Below the pieces are notes generated by a model. That model was not told where the DNA came from. It worked only from the letters and a program-made list of their open reading frames with translations, and made no database searches. The position numbers and the translations under genes are program-made. DNA of 64,000 bases, from positions 327,854-391,853 of the forward strand of contig JXTB01000332.1 in NCBI GenBank assembly GCA_002914805.1, in the 5' to 3' direction. This stretch comes from Parasponia andersonii (lineage: Eukaryota; Streptophyta; Magnoliopsida; Rosales; Cannabaceae). This document shows, one piece after another, positions 23,938-34,416 of the stretch; the first letter of the stretch is position 1, and the number at the start of each line of letters is the position of its first letter.

Positions 23938-26900
23938 CTAATGGTGAATCAGATATGGCTAATTAGAATTCTAAGGCTATTCATGCAATTTTTATTGCCG
24001 TGACTTTTAATCAAATGAAAGTCATTGCAAATTATAAGATTGCTAAAGAAGCTTGGGATAAGCTTCAAATACTCAAACTATTAAGAAATCTAGACTTAAG
24101 AGGCTTACAACAGAGTTTAAAAAATCTTGGCATGCATGATGATGAAACCGTATCTGACTTTCATACTCGTATCTGTGATATTGCTAATGAATCATATGCC
24201 TTAGGTGAGATTTATTCTAATGCTAAACTTATCAGGAGAGTGCTATGTTCCGTTCCTATATGGTTCAAAACCAAAGTTACTTCTATTGAGGAATGCAGGG
24301 ATGTTGAGACATTGGACCTGGATGAATTGATCAGATCTTTGCAGACCTATGAGATCGACGAGCTTGTGAAGATGGAACAAAGGCAAACCAGCCACTAGTA
24401 TAGCTTTAAAACACTTCCAAAGTATTGATCAATTTCTAACCGAGTACCTTGAAAATCTTGATGAAGAAAAGATTGACTTGCTGACCAAAAACTATGCTGA
24501 ATTACTTCGAAGAAATAAGAAGAGAGGAAACTCAAATAGGAAGCCAAAATAAGGAAATCAAATAGGACATATAAATCAGTTTCCTCATTCTAGCAATCCT
24601 TAAAAACCAACCAAGGAGAATAAGAAGACAAAATGTGAAGGACTTGGACACATTCAAGCTGAATGTGCCAAAATCATGAAAAAAAAAAAAAAAGAAAAGA
24701 AGGAAGAGCAATTGCTGAAACTCAAAATGATGGTGAGGAAGTTCATTACACGGGCAACATTGTGGCCTTTGTTGCCAACTCACAAACTCAAGAAGATCTT
24801 GTATCTGAAAGTGAGATGTTTGAAGAATCAGAGTTTGACCATAATGAATAACAAAGGGCTTATTAACAAATGTATAATCAATAGGTGAATATAGTGAATA
24901 AGGTGAAGATTGTTGAGTTGAATAACAATCAGCTTGAGGGAAAAGAAAAAAAAGAGTTGAAAGCCAAATTTAACTCTCTCACTCGCGACTTATTAGAGAA
25001 ACAAGCTTTGTTGGATCATAATATGGAGGAAATCAATCAAGCCAAGACAACCATTGAGAAAATAACTCGTGGCACAACAAAGCTGAATGAAGTTCTTAAC
25101 CTTCAAAAAGCTCATGGAGACAGAACTGGAATTGTGTTCCCAAGGAGTGTTGGTACATCTGAGATAGCAGTAAACACTTCTTCAACACCTGTAACAAGAG
25201 TGAGCATGTTTAGAACAACGACGAATACTCCTTTAACATCTATAAGAGACGTGAGCAGGATTAAAACGGCAGTGATCACTCCTAAGAAACTTTACGGATA
25301 TCAATCAACAAGCAAAAGTAGAGTTGATGCAAAGATAAAAAAAAACTTTATCCTTGTATGTCACTTTTGTGGAAAGAAAGGTCACATACGACCTAAATGC
25401 TTTAAATTAGAATTCTACTTGTCTAGAATGATTCAGAAAAATGATAAATCTGTGTCACTGGTTGATGATGAAATTGAAAAAAAAACTTTTTTGGCAACCA
25501 AAGTCACAAAACACCTTTGGATTTTCCTGCAAGTCACAAGGCACTAGCAGAGAACCAAAAAGCTTGCTTAATTCTTTTTTAAAACGAACACAAATGCACA
25601 ACATAGGGATCTTTGCACTAAGACACTTAATTTTCATACTTCGACAAACTTAAGAAAGTCAAGTGATGTATGTTCTTTCCAGTAGTTGAGTCCATTTACT
25701 AATAATAAAAAATAATAATAAAATTATAATAACTAAATAAAAAGGTGAATTTTTTCTAAACTGTATATTTCGTTTGATCATGATGCATCTGAAAATACAT
25801 TTCTTCATCACTATCTTGCTTGCATTTGATTTTGTGCTATTATATATCTTTTCGGTTAAAGGTTTCTTTTTTGATTATATCATTGTTTATCTTTTGTGTA
25901 TCGAGTTGGGTGAATTCTCTTGCGAATACTATTTTAAAATTTTAATGCCCATCACCTTATTAGGAAGGCTGCATTGTGCTGAAAAGTGAAGCGCTAATTA
26001 TGAGTAATTTTCTTAAGTGTATGGACCCCTATGCTTAAGAAAATTTACCATAGGAAAAGGCTACCTCAGTACAATGAGTGAAAGCTCTTCTAATATGGTT
26101 ATTACTGAGTGTTTGCCAGAAAATATATTTTCTTTACCCAAAAAAAAAAAGGAAAAAGAAAAAGTAAAGGAAAAGAAAATTATAATAATTTGCTTGAGGG
26201 AATGTCGAGTTTCTTATGAAATTTGTGCCAATGTGCTAATTTTCCTCTTGAGGTCACTTCACACTCGTATGGATGGACACTTGCAGTTTTCCTTTAATCT
26301 TTGCTTTTGTAATCGCTACTCATCTTGTCCCTTTAGATACTCAGTGACCTAAGTCAAGTCTGAGTCATTTTCAAGAGTTATATTTCTGCACATTGTGATT
26401 TCTTGAAATAGTGAGTTCACTTTTTCTTTCATTACTATCATAATCAAATGTCATACTCAGATTTGTTTCCCTCTACTTGATTCTTAATTATTTTTTTTTT
26501 TATTTTGGACCTTTCTACTTTGTTTTACACATCATCTTGGCATTTTACTTGATTTTAAATGCTGAGCTCAATTGCTTTAATATCCATCTTGTGCAACTGG
26601 TTTATTGTTATGTATTTGTGTTCACTCTCCTTGTCTATGTGCTCACTCTTCTTTATCACTGGTTGCAGTTCTTACTAGTTCGAAATGTTCGCTCTCATTT
26701 TCACACTCCTCTGGTTTTGCATTTCTTTCAATGTTGCTTCATCTTGGTGCTTGTCTGTCTCGTCTGCTAACTGTGACTTTTACACTGTGCACACACAGTC
26801 TATTGTTTTATATTCTCCTTCATTAGTTTACCATTTATAGTGCTGGTGCACTCACTCACAACACTCATTGTGCACATACTCTTTCCAATTTCACTAATCA

Positions 26901-27340
26901 TTTTTTATTTCTTTGCTGCTATTTTTGCCTGTTCGGGGTTGCATATCTTTGAAGGTGCTCAGTTTCCATGCCACCTTCATCTCTATATTCTTGCCGCTCC
27001 TTCCCCTGAATTGCAGTTGGTCCATCATCACCGACCAAACGTGCTCCTACATGACTTCTTGGCCTCACCTTAAGAACAAAGAGGAGGGATAGTTCTTGTT
27101 CAGCCTGCGTTGATTTCTGGTTGTTAGTCCTTGTTAATATATGATTATGAGTGCATTGGTACTAACTATTGGTTTCTGTCAAGTTAGTATAATAATAGTC
27201 CTTGAACTCTGGTGTTCATGTTTTTGTTAAAGTTGGTTGGAATATGATTTGGTTGTATGTTATTTCCTTGCCTCTAGTTGTTCAGGTTCATATTTTGCTT
27301 ACATGAGTTTTGTTCTTAAGTCTACCAAAAAGGGTGAGAT
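23938..27340 (+). mobile_element. Headless copia element (SIRE-like): gag remnant and 3' internal region
   Basis: The left end begins inside gag, with no 5' LTR, primer site or gag start. A gag UBN2-type stretch lies at about 23960-24400 (KVIANYKIAKEAWDKLQ, the CDIANESYALGE region). A lysine-rich region and a CCHC zinc knuckle of CHFCGKKGHIRPKCF form follow at about 25357-25401. Protease, integrase and RT were not recognised, so most of pol is absent. The stretch 25740-27320 is low-coding. It ends in CCAAAAAGGGTGAGAT (27324-27340), a polypurine tract like those before SIRE-type 3' LTRs. The copy is an old, broken fossil. The sub-lineage is an inference from gag and the tract. Confidence 0.65.
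24000..25547 (+). pseudogene. copia gag fossil with zinc knuckle
   Basis: This is the gag part of the copia element described at 23938-27340. The capsid-like UBN2 domain comes first, then a low-complexity lysine- and glutamate-rich stretch, then a CX2CX4HX4C zinc knuckle for RNA binding near 25357-25401. It is in several pieces and broken; the intact protein would package the element's RNA. Confidence 0.7.
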
Positions 27341-28100
27341 TATAAGCTATTTTATTTTGGCAAATTCTCTTCAAAGTGCTCATAGTGTTCTGATGAGTGT
27401 TCACTATGAAGGATTATTGTTGCTGCCATAAGTGTACTCACTGCTAAAACTGGTGTGACTCCTGGTTCAAAAATTTGCCAGCTAACCGTTTTTGTCTTTC
27501 TGTACAGCTAAGGGAATCGTTTCTTTTACTTTAAAAGGTTTGTACTATTCATCTTTTTCCTTGAGCTCTTTTGAACGAAAATTCCTGATTTGAAAATCAG
27601 ACCTCCATTAGAGAGCATAGAGCTCTTTCATATTCATCACTCCATTATTTCATCATCAAAGCTTGAGGGATTCAAGCTCTAACCAAGAGAGGGAATTCGA
27701 GCTACTGTAGCTGAGAGGGATTCTCAACTTATTCGAATTAGGTGGAACCTAACCATCTTGGAGCTCAGTGCGAGATTTAGTGTCCGTCAGATCTAGATCA
27801 TCCAAGGTAGATTAGAAAGAGGTTTCATCAAATTAGAAAAGGAGTTTCTATTTGTGTGTAATTCCATTTACTTGTAACTTGTCCTTGTTTTTGATTTAGC
27901 AGATTCGATTCGTCTGGACATGATTCGTTGGATGTAGACTTCAAAAAATTTTAACTAAACCAAGATTTGATTCGTCTGAACATGATTTGTTGGATGTAAA
28001 CTAAGAAAAATCTTAATTGAACTAAATAAAAATCCCTTGTGTTGATTTTTAACTTTTACTCTTTTATGATTGCTCTTGGTCAAAATTTGATTGTTCTTGC
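27341..28100 (+). mobile_element. Probable 3' LTR of the SIRE-like copia element
   Basis: It begins right after the polypurine tract. The region 27600-27860, with its CTTGAGGGATTCAAGCTC and GAGGGATTCTCAACT-type motifs, resembles the transcribed leader of copia LTRs. The right end could not be fixed because no 5' LTR is available for comparison; 28100 is approximate. Confidence 0.4.
27899..28020. repeat. Tandem duplication of ~62 bp
   Basis: A unit starting AGATTCGATTCGTCTGGACA at about 27902 is repeated as AGATTTGATTCGTCTGAACA at about 27963. Each is followed by TGATTCGTTGGATGTAGAC or its variant and an A-rich tail. It lies in the presumed 3' LTR. Confidence 0.75.
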
Positions 28101-29350
28101 ATTAATTTATCCAATTATGTTTATAGCTAGTAATGAACTTGATTTGGGACCCCTGAAAACTTACACTTCCAAATAATGGTTCAATTCTGCTGAAGAATAC
28201 AATCGAATACTTTGCCTATAAAAGAGCCCTTAATGTTGAAACATATATTTGTCTTTTTTCATGGTCCATGGAGCAGGACCATATGTGGATAATTATTATT
28301 ACGAGTTTGGAAGCTTGTAACCTTACAAGCTAGCTGTGTCTGTTGCCAGCATGTATGTAAATTATACATCGAACTGTTAATTATGTTATATATACATAAG
28401 CTGACCTAATTAATTTGTGAAAGCAACATATGACAGATTTTGTTCTAACAAAATCATTAGATAATTTTACACAATCGGTCGTCTAATTTGATATAGAAAA
28501 TATAACTCACTAGTCACTATGATTGGCAATGAAATTTAATATTTGAATCATTCATCCCTTATTTTGTTACGGTCACTAATTATATGACCCAATCAATTAT
28601 ATGAATTGTGCGAGAACTCACGTATAAAACACAACGAATTAATTAAGTACTTCAAACATGGCCATAAATACAAGGTGCGCTTGCTGCAATATACTAGTGA
28701 TTCTAGTTATTAACTTGAATCTCATATAAAATTTATTTAAAATATAATTATAATTAGCTAATAATAAATTGACATATCATATGGTATTGGACACTATATG
28801 ATTAACAGTAACATTCTCATATAAAAAATATAGATAAAATTTGGGAACTACAGTTTTTTTTTTCCAGTGATATTAGCTTTTAACTTTTTAATATAGTTAT
28901 TTAATAAATTTTGACTTGGATTATTTCATTGAAACTTTCTTTAACTTATTATTATCTAGAAATATCAAATATATATAAATGTAGACACACTTATTGGAGC
29001 TCCAGGCATAACATATTACGAACAAGGATTATATACTCTCTTTTTTTCCCTGGAAAGTCTCTGTCTTCTCAATTTTTGAAATAGATGTAATACAACTCGA
29101 TGGATTTTGTCAGAAGACTCTTGAATTTCAAATGATTTATGAGATGCGTCAAATTAAGTTGAGATATAATTAATATATACATAATCTAATATTGTGAAAA
29201 TCACTTACAATTCTTATCTGTACTAACATCATTTGTATTCAGTTAATTGTCAGATTTGTACAAACTATCAGCATTTACGTATTTATTTGGGCAACCTGAT
29301 TCGAGAAGTTAATATAATGACTTTTTACATAAATCCAGACCTATAGTTTA
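28101..29350. other. AT-rich intergenic sequence, nothing recognised
   Basis: No open frame of note, RNA gene or clear repeat was found. The 28220-28450 stretch has ordinary AT-rich composition with short palindromes such as TTGTAACCTTACAAG. Confidence 0.6.
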
Positions 29351-29690
29351 ACAAATTCAAAAAGACTATTTATAAGTAATGGTTCTTACTTAAGATCAAT
29401 TAAAAAAATGGCCGTTTTTTATGCTTATTAAATAAATGACCGTTTTATATTCTTATTTTGATAAAGAGCGGTTTTTAGTTGATCACTTTTTTATAAAGTA
29501 AATCAATTTTTTTAAAAGTAAATTAATTTTCAAAAAATAAATCAATTTTTCTTGATATACTAACTATGAAACAAAATGCCATTTTTTAAATAATTCTCAA
29601 AATTCGGCTCTTTTCTAACAGTATTTCAAAAACGGCTATTTATAACAATAGTCCAGAATTCGGCCATTTGGCTAAAGGGCCATTGAAGAA
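29351..29690. repeat. Unclassified repeat family U1, copy A
   Basis: This shares a long mosaic of motifs with copies at 31560-32282 and 32385-32812: AAATGACCGTTTTATATTCT, TTTTTATAAAGTAAATCAAT, TTCAAAATTCGGC and, at the end, GGCCATTTGGCTAAAGGGCC. The recurring GGCCATTTT and the GGGCC-like end resemble non-coding Mutator-type plant repeats, but no terminal inverted repeat or target duplication was proved. It is non-coding. Confidence 0.6.
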
Positions 29691-29852
29691 TCCTGAGTGG
29701 GCTGAAATCTTCTCACATTTATTTAGAAACATACCAATATTAATAATATTTAGAACAATGTCATTTTAAAAAATTTTGTACCTTTTAATATACTCGAGGT
29801 GACTAATCAAGTTACTTAGAATAATAACTCTTGGGTAAAATCAGAAAAGAAT

Positions 29853-30277
29853 GAGAAATTTTGATTTTTTATTGTAATTTTTCAAAATATTGAAAAATCT
29901 CAGTTTTCCAAATTGTATGGAAAATCCCAGATTTAATTAGAAAAGTATCACTTTTAAAAAATTTAAAAAGTATAACTTATTGATGAGATACTTGAAATGA
30001 CCAATCAAGTTATATCAAGTAACTTGACCGGTTACCTCAAATAACAAGATTTGATACCCAATTAACCCAAGTAGTTACCTCGGGTACCATTAAAAACTAT
30101 CAATTTTGAAGAGAAAATAGTATTTTTTTTCCAACTATTTATCAAAAATACTATTTTTCGAAAATACATTTTAAAAGTGATATTTTTCTAAATCAATCCG
30201 GAATTTTTCAAAAAGGCTCAACCCATCCGGGATATCTAAACTTTAAGTATATTGGTTTGGAATTTTGCAAGAAACCC
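29853..30277. repeat. Unclassified repeat family U2, copy A, duplication GAAAAGAAT
   Basis: About 425 bp shared with 31676-32057: it starts near GAGAAATTTTGATTTTTTAT and ends near GGAATTTTGCAAGAAACCC. Inside are GGATTTAATTAG-type and TACTTGAAATGACCAATCAA motifs. It is flanked by a 9-bp direct repeat GAAAAGAAT at 29844-29852 and 30278-30286. A related partial stretch lies just upstream at 29760-29840. There is no coding capacity and the superfamily is not assigned. Confidence 0.65.
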
Positions 30278-30499
30278 GAAAAGAATTACATTATATTTAA
30301 GTGAAATCGTAGAAAACTACGTCGGTTGGCACATGTGAGCAAGAGCATCCTATACCACAACAAACACGTATAACGCTAGGCCAATAGATCTTATTGGGCC
30401 AGGCTAGAGGTTTGTTTCATGGGCTATAATGGCTAAAGCAGGCCATAACGTATTTGCGCTGACCTAAACATGAGAAAATTAGAGGAGAATTGACCTGGT

Positions 30500-30738
30500 G
30501 GCAATAATTTGGAACAAAATGACTTTTTTAGTAATTTTCTTCAAATTAGTAGTATTTTTAGTTGTGTCACAAATTATATAACGAGAGGTCACGTAATTTG
30601 TAACTATAAAATTATAATTTTTCTAAAACTAATCAATAATCACAAATTATATGACACTCACAAAATACTAAAATACTACTAGAAAAGTCATATTTCGAAT
30701 CACTCTTAAAAAAGTCATTTTACTCAAAATTACTGCTA
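30500..30738. mobile_element. Hairpin MITE, ~240 bp
   Basis: The left end GGCAATAATTTGGAACAAAA, continuing into TGACTTTTTTAG, matches the reverse complement of the right end AGCAGTAATTTTGAGTAAAA with TGACTTTTTTAA. Arms of about 32 bp extend inward as weaker complementarity: AGTAGTATTTTTAG pairs with the stretch around CTAAAATACTACT, and CACAAATTATAT is on both sides. It is non-coding and was probably moved by a transposase from elsewhere. No clear target duplication was seen. Confidence 0.65.
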
Positions 30739-31559
30739 TTTATTTCAATTTCCTAAAATTAGATCAACATTACTTTACCGAACTAATTATATATATCAAA
30801 GGAAATTAGAGTATGTGTCCATTTTTTTCACTTCGTATTAATAAATATCAAATTTTTTCTTTTTATAGCTAACTAATTGAGTATCTATATTTCTACAGTT
30901 ACTATATCTACTTATATACTAACTTTAGTTTATATCTCGATTATATAATTTTTATACTAAGCACATCATATTTTACAATTGGGATATATACTGATATATT
31001 GGTGATTTGCTACAATATTTGAAAAATAGACATTAATTTAAAAATGATTCAAAATTTGGTCATTTTGCTATAAGATCTTGATTGTTATTTCCTATACTTT
31101 ATACCAATTTTTACCATGTTTTGTTTTAGGGGAATAAGTCAGTTTTTCAGGAAATTCAATAAATACTCGTCTTATATAACAGATGTACGTGATCACTGGT
31201 ATTAATTTTATTAAATTTTATCCCTTTTAAAGTGAAAAATTCTATAATGGCCTCTACTTATTTTATTTTTTTTTTTAAGTAAAGAGTGACTATATGCAAC
31301 CCCCATATTTTCTCTCGTCACTTTTCATCTAAATAAACCCCTTAAGAAATTTTAAAATTTTAGGATTTTGTTTTCCCAATACCTCTTAAATTTTTTAAAT
31401 TCCAAAATTACACATTATAGAAAATTTATTTTATCACTCATTTGTTAATTCCTTATTAATCATTTAAAATTCACCTTTTGCTTTCTTCTTACCTTCTTCT
31501 TACCGATTTCTTCCTTGTTTTCTATTCATAGGATTTTTATTATCTACGCAAATTTAATG
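30739..31559. other. AT-rich intergenic sequence, nothing recognised
   Basis: Several T- and A-rich tracts are present, with no frames or repeats that I can support. Confidence 0.55.
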
Positions 31560-32282
31560 AAAAATGAATCTTATTTATAAAATAATGGCCTTATTTTACA
31601 CTTATTTAATAAATAACCGTTTTATAATTTTATTTTGATAAATGGCCATTTTTACTTGATCTATTTTTTATAAAGAAAATTTGATTTTTAATGGTAATTT
31701 TTCAAAAGAAATTGAAAAGTCTCAAATTTAGTAATTGTTTGAAAAATCACGGATTTAATTAGAAAAATAATAATTTTAAAAGTATTTAAAAAAATACCAC
31801 TTTTTATTAGTCGATGAGATACTTAAGTTAACTAATTAAGTTAACTTAGATAACATAATTGGTTTCCTAGGTACAATTGAAAATACTAATCTCGAAGGGA
31901 AAATGGTATTTTTAAATATTGATTAAAAATGTTATTTTCTAAAACTATTTTTAAAAAATGATACTTTTCTAAATTAATCTGGGATTTTTGAAAAAATTTG
32001 GCTCATCTAGGATTTTTAACTTTTTTGTACTTTAGTCTTAGAATTTTGTAAGAAGCCATTTTTTATAAAGTAAATCAATTTTTTAAAATATAAATCAACT
32101 TTTTTTATGAAAAAAAATAATAAATCAATTTTTAAAAAATAAATCAATATATTTTGATTACTAAATGTGATAAATGGCCATTTTTAAATAACTTTTAAAA
32201 TTCTGCATTTTTTAATCGTGTTTGAACAATGGTCATTTTGCGAATTATGATTTAAAATTAAGCTATTTGGCTAAAAAGCCCT
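31560..32282. repeat. Repeat family U1, copy B, split by a U2 copy
   Basis: The left part (31560-31675) and right part (32058-32282) align with the first and second parts of U1 copy A. The 382 bp between them is a U2 element. The right end GGCTATTTGGCTAAAAAGCCC parallels the end of copy A (motif read at about 32262-32282). Confidence 0.65.
31676..32057. repeat. Repeat family U2, copy B, inserted in U1, 13-bp target duplication
   Basis: It is flanked exactly by ATTTTTTATAAAG at 31663-31675 and 32058-32070. The intact U1 copies have a single copy of a similar sequence at this point (TTTTTTATAAAGTAAATC in copy A), so this is an insertion with a duplicated target. The body parallels U2 copy A and ends GAATTTTGTAAGAAGCC. 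A duplication of 9-13 bp and no obvious inverted ends could fit a SINE-like or non-TIR Mutator-like element. Confidence 0.7.
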
Positions 32283-32384
32283 ATTCTATTCTGAAAAAGA
32301 AAATTAAAAAAAAAACTCAAATCTTCTGGGGCTTTTTATAAAAAAAACTGGCTCGCAAAATCAAAATAGTATTTATAAGAAATG

Positions 32385-32812
32385 ACCTTTTTTTAAAAAA
32401 AAAAAAGGATCAATTTTATAAATAGCCTCTTTTTACACCTATTTAATGAATGGCCGTTTTTTAATTTTATTTTTATAAATTGCCATTTTTCAGTTGATCT
32501 ATTTTTTTTTTACAAAGTAAATGAACTTTTGAAAAAGTAAATCAAATTCTGAAATAGTAAATTAATTTTTCAAAAATTAAATCAATTTTTTAAAAAATAA
32601 GTGAATATATTCTTATCTACTAACTAAACTAAATTAAGTTTTTATAAAGTAAATCAATTTTCTAAAAATATAAATCAATGTATTTTGATATACTAAATAT
32701 GAAAAAGGCCATTTTTAAATAATTTTCAAAATTCGGCCATTTTTAAGTGTTTGAAAAAAGGCCATTTCACAAACTATAATCTAAAATTTGGCCATTTTGC
32801 TAAAAATCAATT
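32385..32812. repeat. Repeat family U1, copy C
   Basis: Same motif order as copies A and B (ATGGCCGTTTTTTAATTTTA, ACAAAGTAAATGAAC, TTCAAAATTCGGCC, TTTGGCCATTTTGCTAAA). It has an internal duplication of the GTAAATCAATTTT section, so it is longer in the middle than copy A. It is non-coding. Confidence 0.6.
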
Positions 32813-34416
32813 TTTTTTTGTAAATAATTATTAAGATAAGGGCTTGCGAAAGAAAAATAAAACTGAACCTTATTGATTAATTGCTTGTAGATGCCAAGTC
32901 CAGGCTTTTACTTTTATTTTATCTTTATATCAATACGACTTCATCAGCAAACTGACAAGAAAAATTAAAATTAGCGCAGCCAAGAAAAAAAAAATCTAGA
33001 AACATGTTGAATCGTTGTATAATTTATTTATCAATGAGAAATAATAAGTGCTAGTGCCTAAATAAATTCTACGACTATGATTGATTAAATGTATAAGATT
33101 TTATATCTTCAAGTTTACACCTCAAGTTATAAGAGATGTTTACTGAGTATGGTGGAGGGTGTGATAAGAATAAAGATATATTATTATTTCACACTTTGAG
33201 GTGTATATTTTGTCATTTTATATAAGGGAATTTTTTTTATGAAAAAGATTAAATAAATGGGAGAGAGAGAAAAGAGTAGCCACCCAAAAATAAATCATTA
33301 TAAATTACATTGAAAATAAGAATAATTAGGGAAACTAGACCCATTGAAAGTTTCTTTCAAGAAAAGTGAACCTATATTTTAAAATTCTTTGCGAAATAGA
33401 CCTTTTAAGTTATAATTTGATTTGTCAAGTATGATCAACTAAGTTATAACTTTATTTTTTCTATTTTTCAAAGACCCCTTAAAATTATTCTCTAAGACAG
33501 AAAAGGAACTGTTAGTTTACTAGTAAACTATAGTTTACATTTTAAATTTATTCAAATAAAAGTATAAATTGATAGTTTACATTTTTTGTAGAGTAGTACA
33601 TACTGATGGTTTACTTTTTTTTTTCCCCCTCCTTTTTTAGGATATTATTGGTTTACACTTAGAATTTGTACGAATTGTAAGCTAAATGTAAGCCAGCATA
33701 AACCATTTGATAAACCAAACACAAATACAAATTTGAGGAATATGCTAAATGCATCTTCTTTTGCACTATCAATTTATCATATTATTAGAATGCGTAATTG
33801 GTAACAAATCATTACTTATTATTATTATTATTATTATTATTTTTCATGCAACAAACCCTTACATAAAACTAATTGTTTTAGAAGAATTCATGTGTCTAAA
33901 GTAGACATTAATTTTAGTTAATTTGTGGTTCCCTTACTGGCAAGTAAAGTAACAGAAATGTTGTTAACCGGTTTTGTACTCCACATCTTATGATAACATC
34001 CAAATTCTTTGAATCTGCCATTTTTTTTTTTAAATAAAAACATAGGTTTGGTACTCTGGTGGAAAAAAAAAAAAAAAAAGCAACAACAACTTAGCAAATC
34101 ACAATCATGACCAGCGTTTGCCACTAAGGTATCAGATCATGTACTGGTGATTTATGTATGAGCATGATGATTATATTATGAAAGGTGCTAATGAAACTAT
34201 AAATTTTGCTACACTCATCATGTAGTTAAAAATGACTAGCTATAATAATTAAGCTGGTGAAACCTTTCTTAAAGAATTATTGAGTACTCTTATCACTTCA
34301 GACAGAAATTAATAATGTGATTTAAACTTCAAGCTTGGTCAAACTTTTATTGATGAATGATGACTATATTTTTTAAAAAATTTATTTTTAATGTTTAGGG
34401 AAGAAAATCTCAAAAA
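32813..34416. other. Intergenic sequence 3' of the carboxypeptidase gene, with (ATT)n
   Basis: AT-rich DNA with an (ATT)n microsatellite at 33816-33842 and A/T runs at 34020-34078. The stretch 33322-33430 (GGGAAACTAGACCCATTGAA, CTTTGCGAAATAGACC) resembles 38407-38500, so it is part of a minor repeat. No gene was recognised. The transcription terminator of the gene at 34417-37878 is expected here but no single signal stands out. Confidence 0.5.

Noticed and set aside
26477-27073. Hydrophobic open frames that might be envelope-like
   Set aside because: They are T-rich low-complexity translations without a domain, and no membrane-protein family is recognisable.
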